From the NCBI GenBank assembly GCA_013420905.1, contig JAAXNY010000001.1, forward strand, positions 3,658,001 to 3,722,000: DNA of 64,000 nucleotides. Direction: 5' to 3'. The notes beneath the pieces were generated by a model. That model saw only the letters and a program-made list of their open reading frames with translations, had not been told where the DNA came from and did not search any database. The stretch is from Collybia mongolica. Taxonomy: Eukaryota > Basidiomycota > Agaricomycetes > Agaricales > Clitocybaceae. A program made the translations under genes and the position numbers. Below are positions 37,738-49,592 of this stretch, piece after piece. Every line of letters starts with the position of its first letter. Position 1 is the stretch's first letter.

Positions 37738-39200
37738 TGTCCGTGATGCACCAGTATTCAAAGGAAAAGAGCCCACAGGTTTAATCCGGTTTCTGGAGCA
37801 AATGGAGGTCCTATGGAAGGAGTGTAACATTACAAATGATGAAGAAAAGAAGTTAATGTTAGGAAAATACACAGACCTACAATCAGAGAATGAGTGGAGG
37901 GCATTAGACCACTATAAAACAGGCACTTGGACGGATTTCAAGACAGAGTTGATCTCTAGTTATCCAGAAGCACTCAATCAAGTAGAAGGATCAGTAGCCA
38001 AGTTAGAAGCAGTGTGTCATGCCAACCCACATATTGGAGTAACTGATGAGGCCGCGCTGAAAAAGCTAAAGTGTGAATTCAAAGCAGAATCTATTAAACT
38101 CTTGGGAGTTAGGCCACCTATTATCTCTAACTGAGAATTAGTTACCAAGTTCTTGGGATGTCTAGACAAAGTCTTCAGATCCCAAGTACAAGGAAGGCTA
38201 ACCCTGCTAGGGAATAATCAGTCTAATGCCACACAGGCAGGACAGGCTGTTGCTACAAACAACCAAGCAGATCCTAATACTATTGCCAAAGCTGCTGCGC
38301 TCATGCAACGAAAAGGAGATCAGTACAATCTGGAGGAAGTTATAGCAACTGCAATCAGCATTTCTGAAGGCGTAGCCAACGTGAATATTCCAGACACAAA
38401 TAGATCTTTTATAATGTCTGTAACAGCAACAGCAGCACCCAAGATCAAAGTAGAGATGGACGAAATAAAACAACAAATAGTTAATTTGTTAGACCGTCTC
38501 CAAGTAAATGAGAAGAATACAAGGTGTGGATTTGAGGATGTAATGAAAGCGCTTCAACAAGCAACTGTATAGAACCATGCCATGAATAGCGCGCCCCAGC
38601 AGCATCAGTATCAGAATCAGTACAGAAAGCCTAAAGAAGGACAACCACAAAGACCAAATGCATATAAATGTCACTACTGTTTTACACCCGGACACTTCAT
38701 CATGGCCTGTCCCGAGAAACAGAAACATTTTGAAGAAGGGAAAATAAAGACCAACGCAAATGGAGGAGTATGCTTACCAGACGGATCATATATTCCCAGA
38801 GAACCAGAAACAGTATCATTGAAAGATAAAGTGGAACACTTCCATTCAAAGAAGGTAGCAGCCCTTTATTACGGAGATGTCACAGAAGGACCCGCTCCAG
38901 GAGTATTGTCAGTTATGCATCAGTCACATAATGCAGTAGACAGTAATAACAACATTGGAACCTTGAAAGCCATAATGGCACAAATGGCCCAATTTCAAGC
39001 ACAACAAATGTTAGGACAACAGAGTGCGCAAATTGCGTTGCCAGTACCGCATCAGATGCAGAAACAGGAATATATAAATAATAACTATAATCCTACTGCA
39101 AAACGCACTGAATCCTGACATAGTAGCCTTACAAGCACAAATGAGTACCTTATTAGGGCAGGTAGCAGAGCTCAATAACCAAAACAAGGTTAAAGAGTCA
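37738..39200 (+). pseudogene. Gag of gypsy copy 1, broken
   Basis: The frame begins in VRDAPVFKGKEP without a good upstream start, because about 445 bp present in copy 2 are deleted at 37738. The capsid-like part reads MEVLWKECNITNDEEKKLML and DHYKTGTWTDFKTELISSYP. An in-frame TGA lies at 38132-38134, where an Arg CGA would fit, and a TAG at 38570-38572. The nucleocapsid has one CCHC knuckle, CHYCFTPGHFIMAC, near 38672-38712. After about 39085 the frame must shift to continue as LNPDIVALQAQMSTLLGQVA. Gag coats the element RNA in virus-like particles; this copy cannot make a full protein. Confidence 0.85.
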
Positions 39201-39217
39201 GGTTTGAATTAGGTCCG

Positions 39218-42200
39218 ATGAAGGAGGCTAAGGAACATGCTAGACCTATGACTAGGTCGCGTTCCAAGAGACAGCCTGAGGACTGTAGTAAAAATAGAAA
39301 TAGTCATCAAGAAAGTATAAGTAATGATTCAGAGAGTAGTCAGGATAGTAGTGAAGAGGAGCCAGTAGTGCCATATCCTAGGAAAAAGAAAGTAAAAATC
39401 ATTGTTCCATCAGTAAAGTCTCCAGTACAAAAAGAATTGCCCTACATTGATGTGCCCGCGGTACCCTACATACCCCAGAGAATGGAACGCAACCCTGAAC
39501 CAGTTGATCCGCTACCTAATTTTAACACCAAGTGCAGTCTGACTTATGAAACTAAGTCCCCGATAGAAGTAAAAATAAAAGGTGGCGATATAATTGCTAA
39601 AGTGTTAGACAACCCTATCACATTGACCATGGGAGAGTTAATGGGCTTGTCAAAAACCATTAGAGATGGGATAAAGAATATTGTAACTGCCAGATGTAAA
39701 TCCCTCACCCAGAGGGACGCTAACTTGCAAATAAACAAAACAGATGAGGAAGACGCCTTACCCTTTGGGAGGGACTGGGAACTTGATGATAACTACTTAC
39801 AGCATGACGCGCTACCAGTAGAGTCAATCCCATTCCAGTCTTTCTTCATCTCGGAGTATGACCGCGGCGGAATACCTAAGGGATCTATAATATGTGGAGA
39901 CCCAGTCCTACAATATTTAGAGTCTTTACCAGCCGGGGAAGAGCCCAAACAGTTGTATGTAGCAAAAGAATCGGCCTCTTTGCACGCAGTATATCCAGTA
40001 ATAAATGGGGTAGGAACAGAGGAATCTTTATTAGATGGGGGATCCCAAATAGTATCAATGGCTAAGCAAACGGCTTTAGACTTGGACATTTCATGGGATC
40101 CAGACGTTGTCATACACATGCAGAGTGCTAATAAACAAGTGGAGAAAACAGCGGGATTAGCGCGCAATGTCCCTTTCTTGTTTAATGACATGGCCATCTA
40201 CCTCCAAGTACATATCATAAATTCACCCGCATACAAAGTATTGCTTTGGAGACCATTTGATACACTCATGGAAAGTCAGATCAAAAATGCTAGAGACGGG
40301 GGACAAGTAGTCACTATCACAGACCCTAACACGGGACGAAGGTGTACTATCCCTACCCATGCAAAGGGATCACCGCCTAAGCTATTGAAAAGACAACCGG
40401 AGCAGGATTTTCGGCCTTTGATGAATTAATCCAAAGTGATCAAGGAGAGCTAGCTGTAGAAATTGCTGAAGATGAGAACGGAAACTTTATTATAATGGGT
40501 TATAGACACCCTACTGATAAGCGGAATTTTGGTCACAAAGAACTTAGAGATGTCTTTTTGTCTAGAAGTGATGTAAACATGAATAGTACAGTACCTGAAT
40601 GCAAATTACTAGCCACATACTTGGCTTCCATAGATGCGCGCAATGGACCAGTAATAAACTACGAGCAGAACAGAAGGGACCAGACGAGTACACCCACTAG
40701 ACCTATGACATACGCTCAAGAACAGCCCATGCTCAATAAAGCTTTAAGTAAATTAAAGCAGTGGCAAATTGGCACTAATGAGCGCGGTCTTGGAACAGTA
40801 ACAGGTGAAAAGTGTGATATTGAGTCCATGGATCAGCTAGTAGGAAAGAAGTATAAACCAGTACATTTGAAAACAAAACCAACACTGGCGGATCTGCCTG
40901 ATAAATTTAGAATTATCAGAGATATAAAGGGTGACCCTTTAGCAGCTCTACCAGTTCTAATGCCTAACCCACCTCCATTTAAACCAACTGGAAGGTATAC
41001 TGAGGAAAGGCACGTGGATTTCCAAAGAGTACATGAAGAAGAGAACTTCTTAAAACCTAAAGAGATGGATATAATCCACGACTTTATGTGCAAACATAAT
41101 GATGGTTTTGCTTGGAATGATAGTGAGCGCGGTAGCTTTAAGAAGGAATATTTTCCTCCCATTGAAATACCAGTAGTCCCACATATGCCGTGGACAGAGA
41201 GAAACATTAGAATTCCACCAGGGATCTATGAAGATGTTTGTAAAATCATTAAGACTAAAATTGATGCAGGGGTCTACAAGAGGTCCAATTCATCATATAG
41301 GTCTAGATGGTTTACCATATTAAAGAAAGGCCCAGGAAAGAAACTTAGAATTGTACATAGTCTAGAACCGCTGAATGCAGTCACAATAGCGCACTTGGGT
41401 TTACCACCCGCTACCGAAGAACTAGCAGAACACTTCGCAGGGCGCGCTTGTGGCGGAATGATGGATCTATATGTAGGATACGATGAGAGGCCTTTAGCAG
41501 AAACCTCGCGCGATCTAACCACGTTCCAAACACCGTTTGGCACGCTGAGACTAGTAACACTCCCTATGGGATGGACGAATTCGGTTCCAATATTTCATGA
41601 TGATGTCACATACATCCTACAGGATGAGGTACCACATGTCACAATACCCTACATTGATGATGTACCTGTGCGCGGTCCAGCAATGCGCTACGAACTGCCG
41701 GACGGAACAGAAGAAGAGCTACCTGGTGCTCCAGGTGTTAGGCGCTTCTTCTGGGAACATATGCAAAATGTAAATTGCATTGTACAGAGAATGAAGTATT
41801 CTGGAGGAACCTTTTCAGGATATAAGTCTACATTATGCACCAGTGAAATTCTAGTGGTAGGACATAGATGTACCTATGAAGGACAAAAACCCACTACTGA
41901 TAGGATTGGTGTAGTTGAAAGATGGGGACCATGCAAAGATGTCAGTGAAGTATGCGCTTACATGGGAACTATTGGTGTATGCAGGAATTTCATTAAAGAT
42001 TTTGCCCGTATAGGCCAACCAATTCAAAAGTTAACTAGAAGTAGTCAACCTTGGATATGGGGGCCTGAGCAATAAGAAGTACAGCAGCTATTATTAGATG
42101 CACTTAAAAATAGCCCCGCGCTCCGTCCAATTAATTACACCTGGAATACGCCAGTGGTATTGTCAGTAGATACGTCATGGAAAGCTGTAGGCTACTATAT

Positions 42201-44400
42201 CTATCAGGAAGACCCTGATATACCTGGAAGAAAGCACTATGCTAGATTTGACTCGATAACTCTGAATGAGCACGAAGCGCGCTTCTCACAACCCAAACGA
42301 GAGCTATTCGGATTAATGAGAGTTCTAATGGCATGTTATTATTGGTTTATTGGAGTACGGAATTTGGTAGTAGAAACGGATGCGAAGTACATCAAGGGGA
42401 TGTTATCAAACCCAAGTCTAGGACCTAATGCAACAGTAAATAGGTGGATTGATAGGATACTTATGTTCTACTTTACTTTGGTTCATAAAGCTGGTAAAGG
42501 CTTTGGCCCAGACGGTCTGTCAAGACAAGATGCGCGGCTAGGGGATCCTGTCTACCCGGACCCAGACTTTTAAGGTTTATCAACCCAACTGAAGGATTGG
42601 ATGATCCTTTGGAATTGTCAGACTTTAAGGAAGAGATTGACATACGCGGCGGATATTTATTCCAACTCACCAAGGAAATCTCTGATTTTGAAGTTGAAGT
42701 AAACAATGCTTGGGCTGGTAAAGCAGCATTTATTGGAGAAATAAAACAGCACTTAGGTTTAGGACAGTTTGGTATTCAAAGAGAAGCTTATCTAAAGCAA
42801 CTTGTAAATACTACTGTCATACCTGATGAAAAGTTTAAATATGACCCTAATGTAAGGGAAGTATACGACAAGTCTAATCAAACACCTACAGCATAAGAAC
42901 AGGATAAAAACCTACCTTTAATAAAGGAATGGTTAAAAAGACCACAAAAGAGACCAAAAGGAATGACAGACCGCGCCTACCTAAAATTTGGGAGGCAGGC
43001 GTCTAATTTCTTTTTGGATCCAGAGGGCCGGATGTATAGGAAAAATATCAATAGTGCGCACCAGCTTGTTGTTGATAAAAATCACCAAACATATATGATG
43101 AAGGCGTCTCATGACTCTGTTGGACATAGGGGTTTCTATGCAACAAAATCCTTAATAGATAAAAGATTTGGGTGGCCAGAAATGGAACGTGATGTATCAT
43201 GGTATGTGAAGTTGTGTCACATCTGTCAGACAAGGCTCTTAACTTTGTTGAGAATCCCTCCTGTCATAACCCACATGCCGTCTATATTCCAAGTATTACA
43301 TGCGGACACCATGCATATGAGCCCACCATCTAACAGTTATAAATATATTGTCCAAGGAAGGTGCGCACTGTCCTCATGGATGGAAGGCGCGCCCCCCAAA
43401 TCTGAGGATGGCAAGACCTTGGGAAGGTGGCTGTTTGAAGAAGTAATCTGTAGATGGGGTTCCCTAATGGAAATTGTAACGGATAATGGTCCTGCCTTTG
43501 TTGCAGCCAAAGCATGGCTGGAATCCAAGTACGGTATTACAGGAATAAGTATATCACCATATAATTCCAAAGGAAATGGGATTGCTGAGCATGCACATTG
43601 GGATGTGCGTCAAGCTGTCTTCAAGGCTATGGGTGGTGATGTAAAGAAGTGGTACTGCTTCTTTCACCATGTAATGTGGGCTGACAGGATTACTATATGG
43701 AAAGGGACAGGTTGCTCCCCTTATTTTATGATTATGGGCATGCACCCAACCTTACCATTAGATATCATTGAAGCCACTTTGGTTAGTAAAGTTACCAGGA
43801 AAAATATTGACTACAGAGGAACTCATTGGGTTTAGAGCACAAGCTCTAGCTAAGCATGTCCAGCATGTGGCCGATATGAGGAAACATATCAATATAGAAA
43901 AACAAAGGAGACTATTACAGTATGAGAAGGATCACCGTGCGACCATCAGAGACTATGATTTCAAACCAGGAAGTTTAGTACTAGTTAGAAATACCGAGGT
44001 CAAAAGTTTGCTCAATAAAAAGCTGAAACCACGGTACCTTGGACCAATGATAGTCCTGAGACAAAACCACAGGGGAGCCTATATTGTTTGCGAAATGGAT
44101 GGATCGGTGTGGCAACATAAAGTGGGGGCATTTAGGGTTATTCCTTATTTTGCTAGGAGTGCAATTGAACTGCTGGACAATCTGCAAGATCTAATAGACA
44201 TCTCTAGTGAAACATTAAATGCTTTAGTGGAATCGAAAGATCCCACTAATAGACAAGTTTACAAGGAGCATGACTATACTTTTGATAGAGTCCAATTAGA
44301 TCAGTCCGATTCAGAATCAAGTTCTAGTGAGAAGACCGAGGAGGGGATAGCTCTGGCGCTACCACAAACTACTAAGTCACACCAGAAGTTGCATTGGTGA
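39218..44400 (+). pseudogene. Pol of gypsy copy 1 (protease, RT, RNase H, integrase), broken
   Basis: Protease: LLDGGSQIVSMAKQTALDLD near 40027, with DGG where DSG/DTG is expected. A frameshift near 40395-40430 leads to the RT frame (40495-42075) with LRLVTLPMGWTNSVPIFHDD and catalytic YIDD near 41653. TAA at 42073-42075 separates RT from RNase H (VVLSVDTSWKAVGYYIY; KRELFGLMR; VVETDAKYI; DGLSR). A frameshift follows near 42570 and a TAA at 42894-42896. Integrase (from 42963) has the HHCC finger (SHDSVGHRG ... LCHICQ), core Asp in HADTMH, VTDNGPAF, and Glu in GNGIAEH. A frameshift near 43790 joins the C-terminal part with a GPY/F-like KLKPRYLGPMIVL. No chromodomain was recognised. Domain order marks it as Ty3/gypsy. 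Confidence 0.9.
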
Positions 44401-44546
44401 TAAATCAGTATGGAAACAAAAGCAGTAAAGACAGTATAAGCAACAAAGCTAAGCAGTAAGGACAGTGTTAAGCTGAGTAAAGACAGTAGTACAAAGAAGC
44501 ATGGAGAGGGACACCATAACTAAGGAGGAAGTTAATTGGACTGCCC

Positions 44547-45159
44547 TCAAGCAGATATGAAGTCGTCTTCAACCTCGGGCAAGGGCACGTCAGCCGGAGC
44601 TACCTCCTCCTTGTCATTGTCATCCTGGTCATGGACTTTGGTAGTGCTCACAGTGGCAGCCTCATCAGAGCCTCCCTCCAGAGCAGCCTCATTCATTAGA
44701 CCATTAAGGCAAGTAACTTCGTCCATAGTGGCATCACGATGCTTCAATAAGAAGGACACTGTATGACTGATCTCCTCCAACTCAACACGGTAGTTTAAAA
44801 GCATCCTACCAAGGGCTTGCTTGGTGTGTGACATGGGATCACCCGCATCAGCAATCAAGTGCGCCCACGCTAAGACTACATCATGCTCCTTGGAGGGACG
44901 GAAGTCAATAAAGACGCGAGTATCTTGTACACAGTTGGTATAAAATTAGAATCATCTATTATTAGAAAACGTACCCTCTGCAGATGCCTTTGGATCTTCA
45001 TCCGGGGTGCCCTGCCTCATACACTTTTTGGGACGAAGAGTGCTGCCGCAATTGAGCTCGGAATGTTTACCCCATTGATAAATGAGCTTGAAAGGTGTTC
45101 CACTGAGCCTGGACCATCTTGAAGTTCTTGATGTCTTGATAGTTGGGGAGGCTAGTCAT
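44547..45159 (-). CDS. Antisense frame X2 inside the gypsy element, unknown protein
   Basis: ATG at 45159 gives MTSLPNYQDIKNFKMVQAQW. A frame change is needed to continue as QWGKHSELNCGSTLRPKKCM and RQGTPDEDPKASAEG. A plausible intron (GTACGT...TACAAG) leads to DTRVFIDFRPSKEHDVVLAW and AHLIADAGDPMSHTKQALGR, then LNYRVELEEISHTVSFLLKH. The C-terminus is acidic (DNDKEEVAPADVPLPEVEDD) and the stop is at 44547. I do not recognise the family. It runs opposite to gag-pol, between integrase and the right LTR. It may be the partner or continuation of frame X1 upstream; at least one break suggests it is not intact. Confidence 0.45.
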
Positions 45160-45848
45160 AATAATGCAGAGGAAATTGGTTTTTCAAAACAGAACATTGT
45201 AAAGAGAGTATATTAGAGTCTGGCGATGTCTTTGGAAAAATAGCGCAGCCAATGCCCTTTTTATACCTCTACAACTAGGAAAGTGCTACCCAGCCTCTCA
45301 TTCGTTGCGCGCGTTCTACCCCAGAAAAATCTATACATTTCAATTGAACAGGTCCGAGACACGTGCCTAATTGAAATGCTGAGCCCAATTGAAAAAGGAG
45401 CTCTGTAAAAATTCATGTGGAGTGCAGCAGTGTCCGCATGACAACTGGGACAGTTGTATTCAGTGTTGAAGGGGAGATGGGTATAAGCAAAAGTAATTTG
45501 GAAAAACCTACTGAGTTTACAAGGATTGAAATAGATTGTCTATAAAAAGTCAGTGATTGCGCCACGATCTTAATGATCAAGAGAATTGCACCAGAATTAA
45601 ACTGTACTATTTATAACTTAAGTAGCTGGTGCAAGGGCGGAAGCTTTCTTATGAAGACAATAGAACAACGGTAAAACCAATTGTATTGTTTATAGTCCAG
45701 GGGACTGTATGTAAAAACATGTGTTGGACTTCAATTAATAAAATTGAAGCCCAACAAAAGGTGGGGGAACTTAGGTAGCAGTGATAAAAGGGCCAGGGGC
45801 CCGGGAAAACACATGTAGATAAAAAATAGATGGGGGGGCGTGGCACAG

Positions 45849-47794
45849 CTACTCCTCCTTGCTATCAGGCACGGACAAAGAGGAGGCTGACGACGAAGAA
45901 CCATCATCAACCTCTGATTTGTCCTCCAAGGGTGGCCAAGGGAGGTTCTGAAACTCCGCGTAGAAGAGGAGAGCGCTCTCCATGGCTGGCATAGTCAGCA
46001 AGAGGTTTTGAAGGCCCTCCAGGCCTTCCTCCTCATATAACCTACCAATGGTGCCAACTATGCACACCAACAAGGAGTTGCACGGTTAGCGGCCTGAATA
46101 ACCTCTGTGGCAAGAGTGTCTGCATCATCCAGCTGAGCATATGCTTCAGCAACTGCTAGTAGAATAAGCAAAATCATTAGTAAACAAAAAGACAGAAAGA
46201 AAATGGCTTACTGGAAATGCCTGCACCAAGCATAGGCCCCAGATCCTCCCAGAGCCTAGCATGCTTCTGGGGAGTGAGACTGAAGCTGCACTTCCCCTTC
46301 TTGGCAGTAGCGCATTCAACACATGGTTTACCCCAACTGTTGAAGGAGCACTCAATGTCGCCGCGGGTGGCGCACATCATGCAAGGATAGCCAACCTAGT
46401 AAGAATGATCAGTAACAAGAAATAAAGTAGTGATAAACATATGGTAGAGCGCCAAGGCGCAAGGTCAGCCAGCAGGGATGTAATAGGAGACCGTAGCGGT
46501 GTAGGCTCCTGGTTGGGAACCAGCGCATGCTTATGACATGTTGCCTGAACCCCATCCCTAGAATGAGTGGTCTTACGTGACTGACAAGGAGAAGGGGCCG
46601 CGGGAGGCAACAACTCTGTGAATCCCTCTTGAGCCAACTGGCGTGCAATCTCTTGATCAAAGAGCCGAAGCTCAGGGACCTCAACCTTAACCAGCGGCTG
46701 CCCGGAGGACTAAAAAGATAAAAATAAGTACAAGTAAATGGGTTTTAAAATAGAAAGGAGACATACGGGACCTGCCTCCATGGGATGCAGCGCGGAATCA
46801 CTGCCAGCCCCCGGGCGCGCAACATGTCAGACTAGAATTTTGAAATCAAGTCAGGAATAATGTAAAACTCTTGTAGTAAAGGATTGTATATATGGGGAAC
46901 CACGCAGCCTTTGCCCTTGGACCCAGCATTACGCTTCCTCTTAAGGGGCTATTGAAATAAGTCAACAACAGAAGAAAAGTAATAAAAGTAGCAATTGACA
47001 AACCATGGGTACCAAAACTGGGAAGCGCGCAGGCAAGGGTGCGGCGGACCAACTGTCCTGGTACTGATGGTAATGGCGTGGCGCACCAACCATGCGAGGG
47101 GGGACAAGGAAAGTATCTTGGAAGATACTGTCACCGTTGTCACACTCGTAGCACAACCCCACCTGGTCCAAAACTTACTCCACTGTGGGAGCCTGACCCT
47201 AAAGTAAAAAGTAATCAGTATGACAAGGACAGAGTAAAAGGAGTAAACATAAGCCATTTACCAAAAGGATGGAATTGTTTCCAAGGTCAGCCAATATGAC
47301 CATACACCAGGAAGACCATGAGGCTTTGTGCACTTCAGCCGGGAGGCACATCACCTGAAGGTGAAGCACGTGCAGGAGGAGAATGGCTGGGTATGTCAGC
47401 AAAAAGCACGTGCCATGGACCACGCCAGTGATGGCATCCTGAGACTGGTAAATAAGTAATTTAGTAAAAGGTTTTAACAAGAAAAAGATGGGCATACAAT
47501 GAGCAAGGAGCAGTGATTGATGAAGTCAATTAAATCGTCAAGGTCAAGGGGCCCCTGATGGTCCATACGGGGCGCAAGCTCCTTGGCCATAATGATCCAC
47601 CCTTGCTCCATAGCAACAAAGATGTCGCCCTTGGCATCTTCAAGGAGATCGGAAAATGAAGGGATGGGCTGGTCCACATAGACCATAGTGGGGGAATGGC
47701 CCTTAGTCGGTAAAATCGTGTTGGAGAGCAAAAGGGACAGCGCAGAAGGCAAGCACAGAGCACGAGCCATGGCAGAAGTGGAAGTAGAAGACAT
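45849..47794 (-). CDS. Antisense multi-exon frame X1 inside the gypsy element, cysteine-cluster protein
   Basis: ATG at 47794 gives MSSTSTSAMARALCLPSALS and an acidic stretch (DHQGPLDLDDLIDFINH). Introns of about 50 bp, several with GTATG or GTAAG donors, separate the following pieces: QDAITGVVHGTCFLLTYP; VGLCYECDNGDSIFQDTFLV; a basic KRKRNAGSKGKGC; LRLFDQEIARQLAQEGFTEL; and a cysteine-rich block PCMMCATRGDIECSFNSWGK, continuing PCVECATAKKGKCSFSL (46260-46395). The last exons give AEAYAQLDDADTLATEVIQA and an acidic, Ser-rich tail ending SVPDSKEE at 45849. The six-Cys pattern recalls fungal zinc-cluster or cysteine-cluster domains. One in-frame TAA near 47175 may be a break or an unrecognised splice. 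Function is unknown. It looks like cargo carried by the retroelement. Confidence 0.5.
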
Positions 47795-48247
47795 GTTTGG
47801 TTAAGAAGGGGTTGGAGCAGTTGAGCGATGCGAATAGGAAAGAAATTTAGAAATGGGCTGTAAAGTCCAAATTGTCTAAAACTTAGCAAAAGCGAGAGCT
47901 TTTTAAAACACACAACCCTGCATTGCGAAGCTCTAAAGGACAAACAGGAGCACCAATCTCTTGCTGAAGTGTCAGAAACATAACAAGAGAAATGCTCAGA
48001 TGACTGAAATATCTGTAAAGCGATGTCCAAATGTCAAGTACTCTCTCAGGAGACGTATATAACTGTCATGATTCTGATGGAAAGTAGACCTCTGGGCTTG
48101 ATCCCAACATCGCGCGCCTACCTGTCTAAAAGCGGGAACCGTTGTGACCTTGTACTAAATGATTAGACGCGTGCAGACCCGAAGTATTGGACTAACATGC
48201 CAGCAGAGAGAGACTGAGGACAGTCTACATTTGTGGTGTGGGGGAGA

Positions 48248-49231
48248 TGATAGGGCCCAAAATTGTTTGCACTTATAAAGTCAACATTTAAGGCTATTAG
48301 TATCATTTCTAATAACCAAGTAAACAGTAATAAAGGATTAGAATCGAGCTCCAAGATGGCTAATCAGAGTGAACTAGTCTAATGGATAATACACTATCAG
48401 TACAGAGGACTATGAGTATGGTCTATTATTAGTCCTATTCACCATGCCCGGTTACAACCTCAGTATCTTAATCCATAAGTAACCGTTGTAGTATGATATC
48501 ATTAGTCCAGGGATCATCATTAATAGGAGATGTAATTGTAAATTCGGGACTTGCACAACCCGATCCTAGTCAGGGGCCTTGGTGTTAACTACCAGAAGAG
48601 ATGGGACACCGTGAATAACAACCGGGACAATCAGGAGAAGTAAATGACAGCGCCATGCTGTTTTAAATAACAAAGCGTGTGGTCGGGACTTGATAAGAGT
48701 TTAGCCAGCTCTTTCAATATTTGATAAGTAACCAGTAAACGGCATAATTGGCATGTATGGCACGCGTGCCAAGTCATAGAGGACACATCAGCATTAAATA
48801 CAGATCCTTGGCATGGGGGAGCGTGGTTCCATATAAAATTTACAATTCTGTATGATATTTAGTTTGTACACTATAAATAGACTGTAGATGAGTAGCGCAA
48901 AGGCAAGGAATCTTGCCCCCACTTCGCACTACTATAGAGTATACAAATCACATTTGTTAAACACTATTGCATGCCCGAATTAAGGCTCAGATTGCTTCAA
49001 AGTTGTCTTGATTGGAATTGTTTGAAGAGATCACAGAATTGAAGAGTCTTAGTTCACTTGGAACTTAGTACCACATTGTCTGTTGGAATTACTAGGCACT
49101 TGGCCTTAGTGCACTTGGCACTGTTTGTTTAATAAGTTGCTTGGACTTATAGATCCACTTGGGATCATTAATAATTGAACGTACACTTGGTACTCAGTCT
49201 ATTGGATCGAGAGATATTATAAATATACCTA
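48248..49231 (+). repeat. Right LTR of copy 1
   Basis: Starts TGATAGGG directly after the purine tract. It is collinear with the left LTR up to CCTA at 49231, where a Tc1 element begins; the last three bases (GCA) of the LTR are not found after the Tc1 element. It differs from the LTR at 62037 mostly by C to T and G to A changes. Confidence 0.9.
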
Positions 49232-49443
49232 CAGTGGCTCAAAAAACTGCCCCAATGTTTGTACATTTTTGAAAGATCAATATGGTATGAAGTGCTGACA
49301 TAAGCAGGGGACCTGGGGTAATTATGTAAGATACTATGACATCGTGGCTTTCCAATGGACCCTGGATCATGTGATTTGGATCAATATCCATTAAGCTATA
49401 AGCCAAACAAAATGGTTACTTATTGGGGCAGTTTTTTGACCCT
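49232..49443 (+). repeat. Left terminal inverted repeat of the Tc1 element (212 bp)
   Basis: Begins CAGTGGCTCAAAAAACTG. It pairs with 50628-50839. Its inner end carries GGGGCAGTTTTTTG, the inverse of its outer motif. Confidence 0.95.
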
Positions 49444-49592
49444 TATCTTATTTTCCATTATTCTGGCATTTATGATCCAATGCAAGAACATTATGGACTG
49501 TGGGAAGAATAAACAATGTCATGTGACTTTATTTGTATCAATTTGACATGTTGGAATTGGTTCAATCATCTTCTTGACCTCTTACCACCATC

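Larger units (their letters stand above)
35516..49231 (+). mobile_element. Ty3/gypsy LTR retrotransposon, decayed copy 1
   Basis: Bounded by a left LTR (35516-37458, with an insertion) and a right LTR (48248-49231). Gag and pol are on the plus strand in the gypsy order protease, RT, RNase H, integrase, all broken by stops or frameshifts. A purine-rich tract (GTGTGGGGGAGA, 48236-48247) abuts the right LTR, as expected for the plus-strand primer. Between the end of pol (44400) and that tract lie about 3.8 kb with antisense, intron-containing frames. No matching target duplication can be shown, because a Tc1 element sits at the end of the right LTR. Confidence 0.9.

Noticed and set aside
38207..38476. 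Minus-strand frame within gag
   Set aside because: It is a shadow of the Gln/Ala-rich gag frame (repeated Cys/Tyr codons come from its reverse complement).
44401..48247. An env-like gene on the plus strand after integrase
   Set aside because: No long plus-strand frame, signal peptide or membrane anchor pattern is present; coding signal is on the minus strand.
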